The notes: generated by a model from the letters alone, not told the origin. A stretch of 64,000 nucleotides of DNA from Bdellovibrio bacteriovorus (GCF_001592755.1 NZ_LUKF01000020.1:124001-188000); one strand, 5' to 3'. Shown: positions 34,877 to 44,233, numbered from the stretch's first letter. Translations and numbers: made by a program.

Positions 34877-35910
34877 ATTTTCCTCCTGATCCCTTTGGCG
34901 CAAGTTTTTGCAGCCACTTCGAACTTATCTAGTTCGTCGATCCAAGGTCTTCCGTCGTCCATAAATACCAGCTTGTCGTCGCCAACTTTTTCAAATTGGT
35001 TTTTCTTATACATGCTGTCAGCTAACTCCATATCCGTGTGAACACGTTGGATGGCTTCAACCTCAACTAGGTTGAGCTTTTGAATGACGTTGAAGTTTTC
35101 GTTTGTTTCTTCTTGAGCTAATTCTTGAACACGTTTTTTCAAAGCCAAGAAGCTTTGCGTGTTTGTTTTTTCTAGTTGATCCTTAGCACGAACAGAATCA
35201 GCCAAAGCAATCGCTCTTTCTGAAGCTTTGAAACGCAAAGCCTGCTTTTGGAATTCCACGTCTTTATAGATCAACAGTGGAAGACGTTGAACAGCGTCAC
35301 CCATATCGTCCAAAGTTAAAGGAAACTTGTCGGCCTTTTTCAAAACTTGAGTCAAAGCATCGTTCCAACCGGTTTTAGCCAACTGTTGAACTTCCATAAT
35401 ACGGTTTTTTTGTTTTTCTTTAAAAATTTGGTGAGTTTCAAAAACACCTTTGTAATCACAGATCTTTAATTGAGTTAAAGACTGTAATAAGAAAGCCTCT
35501 GAATTAGAAATCTCAGCAAATTGAGGGGCTAGCAAAGTCTTAGTTTGCGCCAAAGCTTTCTCGTAATCTTCCTGACGGAAATAAGCCCAACCTTTTTCCT
35601 CTACCGCTGACAACCAGTATGTGTTGCCACGAGGAATTTCATTGTAAGTGCGAATAGCCTGTTCAAATTGACCTTTTGTGAAAAGCTTACGGCCTTCCGC
35701 AAGTGCACTCTTGTTATCGCAATCACTGCAAGTACCTAAAGCTTTTTTCTCAAGGTCTGAAGTGCTAAATGGGACATTCTTTTTAGCGGCTTTGTCGGAC
35801 CAAGTTTGCACCCAGTCTTTAACCGACACGCGATTCTGAGCCAGAGCTTGCGTCGACAAGCCCAGGCTTAGAACCGCCATTGTGCTAAGAGCGACGAAAG
35901 ACTTCATCAT
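34873..35910 (-). CDS. Periplasmic TPR-like protein, GltC-like
   Basis: Signal peptide (KSFVALSTMAVLSLG) ending near residue 25 at ALAQ. The mature part is nearly all helix, with TPR-like units (LAEGRKLFTKGQFEQAIRTY, EKGWAYFRQEDYEKALAQTK). A Cys pair (CSDC) lies near residue 60. In the Myxococcus gliding operon a periplasmic TPR protein, GltC, is encoded beside an outer-membrane barrel and the same holds here. Start ATG at 35910 or 35907, overlapping the barrel gene's TGA. The assignment rests on context more than on sequence. Confidence 0.72.
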   Translation of the reverse strand: MMKSFVALSTMAVLSLGLSTQALAQNRVSVKDWVQTWSDKAAKKNVPFSTSDLEKKALGTCSDCDNKSALAEGRKLFTKGQFEQAIRTYNEIPRGNTYWLSAVEEKGWAYFRQEDYEKALAQTKTLLAPQFAEISNSEAFLLQSLTQLKICDYKGVFETHQIFKEKQKNRIMEVQQLAKTGWNDALTQVLKKADKFPLTLDDMGDAVQRLPLLIYKDVEFQKQALRFKASERAIALADSVRAKDQLEKTNTQSFLALKKRVQELAQEETNENFNVIQKLNLVEVEAIQRVHTDMELADSMYKKNQFEKVGDDKLVFMDDGRPWIDELDKFEVAAKTCAKGIRRKM

Positions 35911-36650
35911 AAAATCCATCCAAGTCCAAGAGATCCAGTTACAACATCGAGCTTACGAGCTCCCGTTGCAATTTGGTCTTCATAAGTTTGGTAACGAATC
36001 TCAGCGCGAGCGGAAACGTGTTTCGTAATCCACGCCCCCAAACCCAAACCACCAGTCATAACCGATGTCGAACCGCTAGAAAGAGTGATCGAACCGCCAC
36101 CTGCTAAAAGATAAAGGTCAAACTGAGTCACACCCATATCATAGAAGCTTGTCTTACCGTAAACAGGGTACCAATTCACAACGGCAATTGTAGAGTTCAA
36201 CGGGTAGTCGATGTCTACAGGAAGGGCGCGACCGCCAGCTTGTTCAGCCGCTTTCGCATCGTCATAGATACGCTGACCTTCTGAAGTCAGACTGTTACCG
36301 AAATCATAATAACGAACGCCCAAAGACCAGCGAGGAGTGATGTGGTAATCCACTTGAGCACCCAAGGCTTGAGTTTTAACGTAAGCATCACCACCGAAGA
36401 CAGAACCGTAAGAAAGACCGAACTCCAAAGTATTGCGGCGATCTACGATGCGCTCTTGAACGATTCGAGAACGGCTAGTGGATTTAACTTTTTCAGCCAT
36501 CTCCATCAATTCTCTGTTACCACCTAAAGTGTCGATGTCCTCATTGGCGTTAATTTGTTTTGCTGAAGACTTCGTAGAAGCTGCGAAAGTCGAAGTTGCC
36601 GTCAAAGAAATCGCAAGGAAGGCGATTGTTAGTAAATTCATAGTTTTCAT
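35907..36650 (-). CDS. Outer-membrane beta-barrel protein, GltA/GltB-like
   Basis: Signal peptide ending TSTFAAS near residue 25, then a helical segment (to about 75). Alternating strands follow: RNTLEFGLSYGSVFGG, WSLGVRYYDFGNSL, FYDMGVTQFDLYLLAGG and a closing VTGSLGLGWIL. The barrel is of the small eight-strand size. The final residues fit an outer-membrane insertion signal only loosely. GGAGG precedes the ATG at 36650, which overlaps the previous stop (ATGA). Context points to the outer-membrane part of the gliding complex. Confidence 0.75.
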   Translation of the reverse strand: MKTMNLLTIAFLAISLTATSTFAASTKSSAKQINANEDIDTLGGNRELMEMAEKVKSTSRSRIVQERIVDRRNTLEFGLSYGSVFGGDAYVKTQALGAQVDYHITPRWSLGVRYYDFGNSLTSEGQRIYDDAKAAEQAGGRALPVDIDYPLNSTIAVVNWYPVYGKTSFYDMGVTQFDLYLLAGGGSITLSSGSTSVMTGGLGLGAWITKHVSARAEIRYQTYEDQIATGARKLDVVTGSLGLGWIL

Positions 36651-38014
36651 TGTGCAGCCTCCGTAGCGCAAAGTTTTTTGTCTTCAGTTGAAGCCACTAC
36701 TTTAAGCTTATAAGGGGTAACGTCCGAATTTCTGCCGTTAATAACAGCTTGAGCATTCATTGTGATTTCGCCGTTTAATTGCTCTGACTTCGCGTCACAA
36801 GGAACAGTCCAAGTCAAAGAGCACTCTTGCTTCGCCGCTGTCGTGGCTGAATTCTTACATTCAACAACGGGAGTACCAGGCAAAGTAGATACGGCAGATT
36901 CAACTTTCACCAACGCTTGGTTATCCGCAGAAGACACCGCAAATTTAAGATTTACAGATTGACCTGGACTCACCACCAAACCTTGTTGTCCCAAACCTGA
37001 AAGGTCAAAGCGGGGAGCCTGGATGGCTTTTGTGTAGCGAACTTTAACCTGAGTCAAAGATTCAGGTGTCGAAAGGCCGTAGGGGCTGTAAACTTTAAAG
37101 CTCAAGCGAACACGCGTTCCATCGGCAGAAGCCATGATCGCGCCATCTTTAGCAAGCTGAGGTTGAACAGAGATATTTTTAGTATCAAAGATCAAAGTGA
37201 ACTTCCAATTAGAGTCACCAAGATATTCAGCGTCTTTTTTATTCAAATCAGCAACGACGTAACGAGCTCCATCCAATTCAAGGAAGCTGTTACCAGCCGT
37301 GTAGCTGACGCCATCATAGCTCACAACCAAACGTGGTTTTTGTGGAGCTTTATTGTCGATACCAGGGATTTTCACTGTCACAGTGAAAGGAACTAACGAC
37401 CCTTCATTCACTTCTGAATTTAAGCCTGTCACCGTCAAACCTGATGGAGCTTCCTGATTGCGGAATAGGAAGATATTAAATTCTTTTTCGCGAACAAGAC
37501 CTTTTAATTTGTCAGCTTCTGCTTGGGTGTTGGCTTTAGAAACCTCAGCGACAACTTTAGCAGTATAGCTTTTCATAGCCGCATTTGCAGGAACCGTGTA
37601 AAGAGCTGGATTCCAAGTTAAGATATAAAGATCTTTTTCTTGCGTGGATTTTTCCAAGCGAGCACCTTCAGGCAAGCCTTGCGCTGACAATTTAATCTCA
37701 ATACCCGGCACTAGGACACGCGCGCGGATTTTAAACTGAGCTTGTTGACCTTCATTGAAAGTCATTTGTGCGTCTGGAGTAATAACAATGAATTTCTCGT
37801 CGATCGTCGATTCTTCTTTTACAACCAGAACCGGTTTTTCAACCACCACTGTTTTTGTGATCTCACGAGGTTTGTCAGGACCTTGCTGAGTTTGAACCTT
37901 TGCGTTCTCGCGCATAGTCGCAAGACCTGGAGCCGGATCTTTTTGATATTCGCCACAAGCAGCGGTGAAGAGGCTTAGAGCGATAACGGGGATTAGGGTA
38001 GGCATGTGTTTCAT
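36647..38014 (-). CDS. Lipoprotein with immunoglobulin-like repeats, part of gliding operon (possibly GltK-like)
   Basis: 455 residues. Lipobox LFTAAC near residue 20. The mature protein is beta-rich, with two or three Ig-like units, each with a strand pattern such as EGQQAQFKIRARVLVPGIEI and EGSLVPFTVTVKIPGI. Four Cys lie toward the C-terminus (VVECKNS, KQECSLTW, TVPCD, KKLCATE). The ATG at 38014 has GAGGAG at a six-base spacing; the ATG at 38020 abuts that site and is unlikely. Equivalence to Myxococcus GltK is inferred from operon position only. Confidence 0.65.
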   Translation of the reverse strand: MKHMPTLIPVIALSLFTAACGEYQKDPAPGLATMRENAKVQTQQGPDKPREITKTVVVEKPVLVVKEESTIDEKFIVITPDAQMTFNEGQQAQFKIRARVLVPGIEIKLSAQGLPEGARLEKSTQEKDLYILTWNPALYTVPANAAMKSYTAKVVAEVSKANTQAEADKLKGLVREKEFNIFLFRNQEAPSGLTVTGLNSEVNEGSLVPFTVTVKIPGIDNKAPQKPRLVVSYDGVSYTAGNSFLELDGARYVVADLNKKDAEYLGDSNWKFTLIFDTKNISVQPQLAKDGAIMASADGTRVRLSFKVYSPYGLSTPESLTQVKVRYTKAIQAPRFDLSGLGQQGLVVSPGQSVNLKFAVSSADNQALVKVESAVSTLPGTPVVECKNSATTAAKQECSLTWTVPCDAKSEQLNGEITMNAQAVINGRNSDVTPYKLKVVASTEDKKLCATEAAQ

Positions 38015-38026
38015 TGTCATCTCCTC

Positions 38027-39253
38027 TTATCGAGCGCTCACGCGAGTCAGTTCAAATGGATAAAGCACGTCGACGTTAACTTGTCCTACAGGACGAGGGA
38101 ATTGCCATGTTTTCATTCTTTGCAGCATGCAGCTTTCAACCATGCGCGAACCTAAAGAAGATTCCGCCACTTTAGCTGTTGTGATGCGACCGGAAGCACC
38201 GATCACGAAGCTCACTGCCACGCGACCACCGATAGACGGTTGAGCTTGCAAGCCTTTTTCGTAACAGTAAGTGATTTGACCTTTGTTACGATTGATAACC
38301 GCGATGATTTGGTCTTGGTCTAAACCACCTTCAACCGAAACTTCTTCATCCAGCGGCAAACTCACTGCTGAAGTACCACCGACCAAAGAGATTTTTCCGT
38401 AACCAGCGCGACCGCCACCAGAACCACGAGTTCCGTAACCGCCAGCACCTTGAGCACGAGCACCTTCACCTGCAGAGCCCGCGATAAGACCGTTGCCAGT
38501 CATATAACCACGAGCACCACCACGGCCGGCGTTACCGATACCACCGCCACCAGCACCTGTGCCAGCAGCGCGAATGTTTTTAAGAGATTGCATATCCAAG
38601 CCTTCAGCGCCTTTGTGGCCGGTTTTCAAACCACCCAAGGCAGCTAAGGCGCCAACACGGCGAACGTCACGTGCTTTAGCCGTGTTGACTTTGTAGGGCT
38701 TTGTTTTCAATTTTTGAGCAACCGGGCGATAGATTTTGTTGCTCTTTTGGATTTTCGTCTTAGAAACCTTTACTGTCGGACGAGCTTGAGGCTGAGGTTT
38801 CACGACTTCTTCTTGGGGAAGCATGATTGTCACAAGAGGTGGCTCTTGAGTTTTCATGAAATAGTTTGTGTAAATCCAAGAACCCAAAAGCAGCAAGAAG
38901 ATCGCCGCTAAGTGAGTTGCGGTGGTTTTTTGCAAGATAGTTTTAAGCTGCTCTTCGTCGTTTTCTTCAGGAAGGGTGTGAGTCGGGCTGTTTTTTACGG
39001 CCGCACTCGGGAACGCTCTTAAGCGTCCCAAACCTTGCAATTCAAAACCTTCTTCAGAAAGTTCGGAGATATCAATTTGTTTTAAAAGAGTGTAAGCAAT
39101 TTTATTGTCATCAAGAGCTTGAAGGTCGGCAAACGCTTCAATACGGCGACTTTCTTTCAGGTACACAAGATTCATCGTTGTCGCTTGTACCGCGAAAGTG
39201 CGAACCTTTTGCCCCATTGTGTTTTCAAGAATCAGAAGTTTCGCTGCGCTCAT
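38027..39253 (-). CDS. TonB-like envelope-spanning protein with AgmX/PglI C-terminal domain (GltG/GltJ-like)
   Basis: The layout has four parts. A cytoplasmic N-terminal domain (about 1-105) is followed by one membrane helix (about 112-132, AAIFLLLLGSWIYTNYF). A Pro/Lys-rich periplasmic linker (about 140-200) and a very Gly-rich segment (about 225-290) come next. The last part is a TonB-type C-terminal domain (about 310-408) with ITYCYEKGLQAQPSIGGRV and QRMKTWQFPRP. That C-terminal domain is typical of AgmX/PglI proteins that link the gliding motor to the outer membrane. Myxococcus has two such proteins (GltG, GltJ); here only one is encoded in the operon. Confidence 0.85.
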   Translation of the reverse strand: MSAAKLLILENTMGQKVRTFAVQATTMNLVYLKESRRIEAFADLQALDDNKIAYTLLKQIDISELSEEGFELQGLGRLRAFPSAAVKNSPTHTLPEENDEEQLKTILQKTTATHLAAIFLLLLGSWIYTNYFMKTQEPPLVTIMLPQEEVVKPQPQARPTVKVSKTKIQKSNKIYRPVAQKLKTKPYKVNTAKARDVRRVGALAALGGLKTGHKGAEGLDMQSLKNIRAAGTGAGGGGIGNAGRGGARGYMTGNGLIAGSAGEGARAQGAGGYGTRGSGGGRAGYGKISLVGGTSAVSLPLDEEVSVEGGLDQDQIIAVINRNKGQITYCYEKGLQAQPSIGGRVAVSFVIGASGRITTAKVAESSLGSRMVESCMLQRMKTWQFPRPVGQVNVDVLYPFELTRVSAR

Positions 39254-39268
39254 ATGTCTTTCTGCCTT

Positions 39269-39544
39269 CTAGTTACGTTCAGTTTCTTTTGCCTGACGAT
39301 CGTTAAAGTGCGTTCGTCCTTTCAAAAGATCTTCCAACAGTTTATCGTTTTCGACCGTCGCTGCCGTACCCATTGAACTTTGGTACTTACCTCTCAGGGT
39401 GGAACCGTTAAATCTAAACGAGGTTCCTAGCTGAGATTTTTTAGCTGCGGGCTTCACAGATTTTCCATCTTTTCCCGCGGCCACTGACACTTCGGTCGTT
39501 AACAGAGATAGCAAAACCAGGGCCAAAGAAATTACTGATTTCAT
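39269..39544 (-). CDS. Small exported protein of the gliding operon
   Basis: 91 residues. Signal peptide (MKSVISLALVLLSLLTTEVSVAA without long n-region) ending near 23. The mature part is basic and polar, with no Cys and no recognised domain. Its ATG overlaps the TGA of the TPR gene (ATGA), and 15 bases separate it from the TonB-like gene, so it is embedded in the operon. It could be a small periplasmic linker. Confidence 0.72.
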   Translation of the reverse strand: MKSVISLALVLLSLLTTEVSVAAGKDGKSVKPAAKKSQLGTSFRFNGSTLRGKYQSSMGTAATVENDKLLEDLLKGRTHFNDRQAKETERN

Positions 39545-42501
39545 AAGCTTTTTCCCTTCTGAAGATGGCTTATACGCGCTTCCAAGTAAGAAGGCATAAG
39601 GGGATGGCCAATTTTCGTCTCGATCAGTTTCAAATTTTCAATTTCACGGATGTTTGCAGGGTCATCTGCAACAGATTTGCGGGCAGACACTAAATCACGT
39701 GACGAAAATGGTCTCTCGTCCATAGCGTCTTCTAAAGCGGACTTCATAGCGCCCTTACCCGGGATCTGGTTTAACAATGTCAATTCACGCGCTAACAAAG
39801 GACGAAGTTCCGCACGGGCCGTTCTGTAGTCCTTGATAGTTTGCGCCAAAGCCGAGGATTTATTCCAGATTTCCTGTTGCTTTTGCTGAGCCACGCGCGC
39901 CTTGTACAGGAACGGTTTGGACTGCGCTTTCAACAAAGCGATGTACTGATTTTGCTCTTGCGGAGTCAAATTCGCTGGCAATGGGAGGCCGGCTAAGTCA
40001 CGAACCATGCGTTCATTTTCTGAAGACACGAGATTCAAAGACATCATTTGTGCAGTCACGTCTTTCAACGTCAAACTTTCAGCCAATAATTTGTCAGCCT
40101 TCTTAAGCAAAGACACGCGTTCCGCAATTGTCTTTTGCAACAGGCGATCTTTACTTGAATTCAACTGATGAGCTGAAATAGAAGCTTTCGCCTGCAGAAC
40201 CTTTTCGTAAAAATCTTGTTTCTTCACGAAAAGAGGCGCTGATTGTTTGCGAAGCTCTTTCATCTCAAGAACGGACTTCATCGCAGAAGCGTTCTCGGTT
40301 TTTGCGTAAACTAATAAAGCCGTTTCATTTAAAAGAGCGGGTCTTTGCTTAAGCTCAGGCGCTTGGGCTTTTAGTTCCTTCACTGGGTTTTCGGAAGTCA
40401 AAACTAAGCGGGAACGAATGACCAAAGATCTTTCACCACGAAGACCTGCATCTAAAGATTTGCGGTAGTGTTTAGAGGCATTTAAACCGGCTAAGTCCGC
40501 TAGGGTTCCAAGACGGAATTCTTTTTCCTTTTCAGAAATCTTAGATTGCTCCATACGAAGTGCCGTCGCATAGGCATTTCTGAAGTCTAATTTTTTCTCG
40601 TAGTAACCAGTCAATTGCTCTAAAGCCGACTCACGCTGAGCTTCCGTCAGTCCAGGAACAGCCATCAACGAAGATAATGCGCCAACATAAACTTTTTCTT
40701 CATCTAACTTCTTAGCCAAAACAGCCTGATTGTTAAAGAAAAGAATCTTTTCTTGGTTACTGGCATTTTTAACTTTATCCGAATCAAGACTGTTTAAAGC
40801 TTTCTTTAAGTCCGAAGAACTTGATTTAGGATCGTTAGCGACACGTGCTACACGATTCATCAAGGATTTACGAGCAATCCCTTCGAATTCAACTCGAGCA
40901 GACGGGAAGATCTCGGCATAATCCCAAGCCAGGTCTTCAAGAACTTTTTCGTTTTTAAGCTGCGCCAATGCATCTAAAGAAAGGTCCGCAGATTTTTTAC
41001 GAAGATCTGCCGTTCCCGATTTGTCTTTAGCCAAGTCTTCAAAAGACTCCGCCGCATCCGCAAATTTCTTCTGCGTGTAACTGAGGTAAGCTAATTGATA
41101 TTTCACTTCAAATGACTTCGCATCGCGCGGAGCATACTTTAAATAGTGAAGATAAGCTTCACGTTGCAATTGGGGATTTTTAGATTTTTCTGCCGCAGAA
41201 ACTTCGTTCAAAAGAGCTTCGTTGCGCTCTTTTTGAGAAAACTGACGGCTTTCACTCACAGTTCGGTAAAGAGCTACAGCAATAGGGAAGTTATTAAGTT
41301 CCATAGCCACAGAAGCCCCACGTTGAGTCATTTCCATATCAGAAGGGAAAGTTCTGTTATACGTGATATAAGCGTTCATCAAATCTTGATCCGGCTTCAA
41401 CTTCTTCGAGCGATGAAGTTCTGTTACATAACGTTTCATCGACTTTTGGATTTCTTCACACTTGTCACCAGAACAGCCCGCTTTTTGTAAAGCCAAAGCG
41501 GCTTTAGAAAACTCAGATACTGATTCTGTTGTTTGACCGCGATCATAGTTGATCTGCGCCAACTGGATGGATGCTTCGATACGCTCTTCCTTAGAAAGCG
41601 CACTATGAGCCATGTAACGGCTCATGATTTCTTGAGCGGCCTTCTTCTGACCGATACGATCCGTTTCTTTCGCGAAGTATAATAGAAGATCTTTGCGCTT
41701 TTCTTCGGGAGTTAAAGATTCAAATTTCGTGATTTCACGGGAAGTCACGTCTTGCTTTGTATAGAACATCGCAAGATCACGTAAAACGTCGGTATGAAAA
41801 GGGGCATCGTATTTAGAACCCTCTTCCGTCTGACGAGTGATAGCCGTAGGATCTTTTAAAAGATCTTCTAGTGTTGCGATTGCCGACTTTAAGTTGTCCG
41901 TGTTGAAGTCACACCATGCGACGTTGTAGATCGTCAAATAGCGATTTTCCAAGCTCTTATCTTTAAGAGCGATTTGATAGTTTTGTTTGGCTTCAACAAA
42001 GCGACCTTTTTGGAAAAGAAGATCGCCAAGTCCCACGTGGGAACGAACCACGATGTCTTTATTGATATTTTTCTTTTTAGCGTCTTTGATGATGTTTTCA
42101 TAAAGAGCGATGGCTTTATCGACTTGGCCCGCCATCTCGTAAAGATGGGCCAATTGGAAAAGAATAGGGCCGTGCTCATTGAGTTTTACTTCCTGAAGAA
42201 GCATTTCATAAATTCTAATAGCCTTTTGACGGTCGTCTTTAGAACCTTTGCAGCCTTCACAGTTGGCTTCCACTTCCAGCATAAAACGAGTGCGCGCGCG
42301 CTCGGAAAGAAGATCCGCCAGACGCTGCTGGCTCGCAAGCCATGCCGGATCAGACTTATCTAAAGCCGATAAGACACGTTCCATTTTTTTGATAACGAGA
42401 TCCTGAGTGCCTGCCGCCATTTTTTCGGCAAATGCCGGAGGAGTACTCAAAATACCGCCTAAAAATGCTCCAAGAACTAGGATATCGTTAAGTGTTTTCA
42501 T
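39541..42501 (-). CDS. Large periplasmic TPR protein, AglT/GltE-like
   Basis: 986 residues, the largest gene of the operon. Signal peptide ends near residue 25 (PPAFAE). The rest is almost all alpha-helix, with TPR-like pairs in the first 500 residues (for example GPILFQLAHLYEMAGQVDKA, VVRSHVGLGDLLFQKGRFVE, DVLRDLAMFYTKQD). A Cys pair (CEGCKG) lies near residue 85. Myxococcus AglT/GltE is a periplasmic TPR protein of the gliding complex and has the same neighbours. Overlaps the TolR-like gene before it and the small gene after it by four bases each. Confidence 0.82.
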   Translation of the reverse strand: MKTLNDILVLGAFLGGILSTPPAFAEKMAAGTQDLVIKKMERVLSALDKSDPAWLASQQRLADLLSERARTRFMLEVEANCEGCKGSKDDRQKAIRIYEMLLQEVKLNEHGPILFQLAHLYEMAGQVDKAIALYENIIKDAKKKNINKDIVVRSHVGLGDLLFQKGRFVEAKQNYQIALKDKSLENRYLTIYNVAWCDFNTDNLKSAIATLEDLLKDPTAITRQTEEGSKYDAPFHTDVLRDLAMFYTKQDVTSREITKFESLTPEEKRKDLLLYFAKETDRIGQKKAAQEIMSRYMAHSALSKEERIEASIQLAQINYDRGQTTESVSEFSKAALALQKAGCSGDKCEEIQKSMKRYVTELHRSKKLKPDQDLMNAYITYNRTFPSDMEMTQRGASVAMELNNFPIAVALYRTVSESRQFSQKERNEALLNEVSAAEKSKNPQLQREAYLHYLKYAPRDAKSFEVKYQLAYLSYTQKKFADAAESFEDLAKDKSGTADLRKKSADLSLDALAQLKNEKVLEDLAWDYAEIFPSARVEFEGIARKSLMNRVARVANDPKSSSSDLKKALNSLDSDKVKNASNQEKILFFNNQAVLAKKLDEEKVYVGALSSLMAVPGLTEAQRESALEQLTGYYEKKLDFRNAYATALRMEQSKISEKEKEFRLGTLADLAGLNASKHYRKSLDAGLRGERSLVIRSRLVLTSENPVKELKAQAPELKQRPALLNETALLVYAKTENASAMKSVLEMKELRKQSAPLFVKKQDFYEKVLQAKASISAHQLNSSKDRLLQKTIAERVSLLKKADKLLAESLTLKDVTAQMMSLNLVSSENERMVRDLAGLPLPANLTPQEQNQYIALLKAQSKPFLYKARVAQQKQQEIWNKSSALAQTIKDYRTARAELRPLLARELTLLNQIPGKGAMKSALEDAMDERPFSSRDLVSARKSVADDPANIREIENLKLIETKIGHPLMPSYLEARISHLQKGKSL

Positions 42502-42992
42502 CGTGCTGGTACCACCGCAAATTTCATTTTCTCAAAACCCGATTCAGAACTTGCTCTTAACAAAGGATCCAAATCTTCGTACTTCATCTCTTGGTCAGCC
42601 TGAACTAAAAGTTCAACCAACTTTTCTTCTGATCTCGCTTTAAGCTCGGTCAGCTTTTGTCCTAAAGCGCGCACGGGAACGACTTCGTCATTCAGGCGAT
42701 AAACACCTTTTTGAATTGTCAAAATAGGCGTTTCCTTGTCGATACCGACACTGTGTTCAGCCATCGGCAGGGACATCTTCGCCGGAACTGTCGACTCAAT
42801 GCCGCTATTTTGAGTTCCGATAAGAAGATAGATCACGATGATCGAAAAAGCGTCGATCAACGAAGTCAAAGGAAGTGCTAAAGCCAAACTGCTTGCCGCA
42901 CCTTTCTTTTTCTTCATTCCCGGCTTTAGGTTTTGTAAATCACCTAAAGGAGATCTTTTTTTACCAACGTTAGCAAAGGACGATGTTTTCAT
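42498..42992 (-). CDS. ExbD/TolR-family protein of gliding motor, second copy (AglS-like)
   Basis: 164 residues: a basic cytoplasmic tail of about 40 residues, one membrane helix (about 41-60) with the proton-carrying Asp47 in LTSLIDAFSIIVIYLL, and a periplasmic domain ending FEKMKFAVVPAR. This is the stator-rotor-pin type of TolR/ExbD. With the preceding TolR- and TolQ-like genes it reproduces the aglR-aglQ-aglS set (one TolQ, two TolR). The N-terminal tail is longer than in typical ExbD. Four-base overlap with the TPR gene. Confidence 0.88.
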   Translation of the reverse strand: MKTSSFANVGKKRSPLGDLQNLKPGMKKKKGAASSLALALPLTSLIDAFSIIVIYLLIGTQNSGIESTVPAKMSLPMAEHSVGIDKETPILTIQKGVYRLNDEVVPVRALGQKLTELKARSEEKLVELLVQADQEMKYEDLDPLLRASSESGFEKMKFAVVPAR

Positions 42993-42997
42993 AAGTC

Positions 42998-43465
42998 CTA
43001 CCCAAGTGGGGATAAACCCACACCTTCAAATTGATTCTGTTTCAGCTTGTCCATAATACGAATCACGTCACCGTAAGAGGCTTGTGCTTCAGGACGAACT
43101 ACGCCTGTTTTAAGATCAGGCCATTTTGCACGCAGAGCTTGAAGTTTTTGTTCAAGCACGGCCCAGTTCACACTGCGACCTGAAGCCTGAATTTGCTCTT
43201 CGTGAGTTTTAGCATTGGGCAAATCGCGCAAGGACAGTTGAACTGCACCCTGTGTGTTTACCGTGATCCAAAGGGATGGAGGATTCTTTGCTCCAGCCAC
43301 AGAGTTATCACCGATCGCTTGGCGCGTATCGATTGTTCCGATCTGAATCCAAACCGCTGTTAGAAGAAGGAAGCAGATAAGAACCGATAAAATGTCCAAG
43401 ATCGGTAAAATATTAAGTTCAAAGTTCAAATCTTTGTCGTCGCCCGATCCGCCCATCATGCTCAT
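42998..43465 (-). CDS. ExbD/TolR-family protein of gliding motor, first copy (AglQ-like)
   Basis: 155 residues. Short N-terminus, then a helix at about 19-42 with Asp24 (NILPILDILSVLICFLLLT), the residue that carries protons in this family. A periplasmic domain follows, with SLWITVNTQGAVQLSLRDL and the closing IMDKLKQNQFEGVGLSPLG. In Myxococcus the AglQ-like subunit is essential for gliding force. GGGAG sits before the ATG. Three bases separate it from the TolQ-like gene. Confidence 0.9.
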   Translation of the reverse strand: MSMMGGSGDDKDLNFELNILPILDILSVLICFLLLTAVWIQIGTIDTRQAIGDNSVAGAKNPPSLWITVNTQGAVQLSLRDLPNAKTHEEQIQASGRSVNWAVLEQKLQALRAKWPDLKTGVVRPEAQASYGDVIRIMDKLKQNQFEGVGLSPLG

Positions 43466-43467
43466 AA

Positions 43468-44157
43468 CTATCTCCCAGAGTTAGCAGGAACTTCTTTAGT
43501 TGTAGAAACCGGCTCGTAGTGGAAACCCAATTGGATGAAAAGGTTCAAAGCACCTTTGTTAAGGTCATCCGTCAAACGAGATGCACGGTTTTGCAAAACC
43601 GCATACATGATCAAAGCAGGAACTGCCACGATCAAACCGTAAGCTGTTGTATTCATCGCCAAAGAAATACCTTGAGAAAGGATTGTCGCTTTTTCCGCTG
43701 GGTTCGCATTTGAGATACCCGCGAAAGAGTGGATCAAACCTGTGATTGTACCTAATAGACCTAATAGAGTGGCAACGTTAGCAAACATCGCCAAGAAACC
43801 AATGCGTTTTTCTACACGAGAGTTTTCTTCAAGAAGAACTTCATCCATTTTAAGTTGGATCTCTTCTTTACCGCCCATATCCATTGCCGCTTGAATGCCG
43901 GCCGCCGCCACTACGCCCAAGGGTTCTTTAGTGCCCATTTGCAAAGAGCGACGAAGAGCTTTTTCTAAGTTTCCAGAGCGAATATCTTCCGCCAGAACTT
44001 TCGAAAGTTCTTTCTGATTTGTTTTACGAGCACCAAAAAGCGCAAAAGCTCTTTCTGCGATGATCGCGATTGAAACGATTTGGGCTGCTAGAATAGTCCA
44101 CATCCAGATTGCATCTGCTGATGTAAAGCCACGACCTAATGATAATAAGAATTCCAT
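43468..44157 (-). CDS. MotA/TolQ/ExbB-family proton channel (AglR-like)
   Basis: 229 residues, three membrane helices (about 15-35, 123-148 and 165-190). Family features are MKMDEVLLEENSRVEKRIGF-like text (ending ENSRVEKRIGFLAMF), the glycine-rich ANVATLLGLLGTITGLIHSF and the third-helix ISLAMNTTAYGLIVAVPALI. With two TolR-type partners downstream it forms the proton-driven motor. First gene of the ten-gene operon; GGAGG lies about nine bases before the ATG. The operon promoter should be in the 272 bp upstream. Confidence 0.9.
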   Translation of the reverse strand: MEFLLSLGRGFTSADAIWMWTILAAQIVSIAIIAERAFALFGARKTNQKELSKVLAEDIRSGNLEKALRRSLQMGTKEPLGVVAAAGIQAAMDMGGKEEIQLKMDEVLLEENSRVEKRIGFLAMFANVATLLGLLGTITGLIHSFAGISNANPAEKATILSQGISLAMNTTAYGLIVAVPALIMYAVLQNRASRLTDDLNKGALNLFIQLGFHYEPVSTTKEVPANSGR

Positions 44158-44233
44158 AATAATTTATCCTCCACGGTAAATTCTGAACCCTTAGGAGCAA
44201 TGAAGGTGCCAGAAGAGGCGTCGAAGTTTTTGA

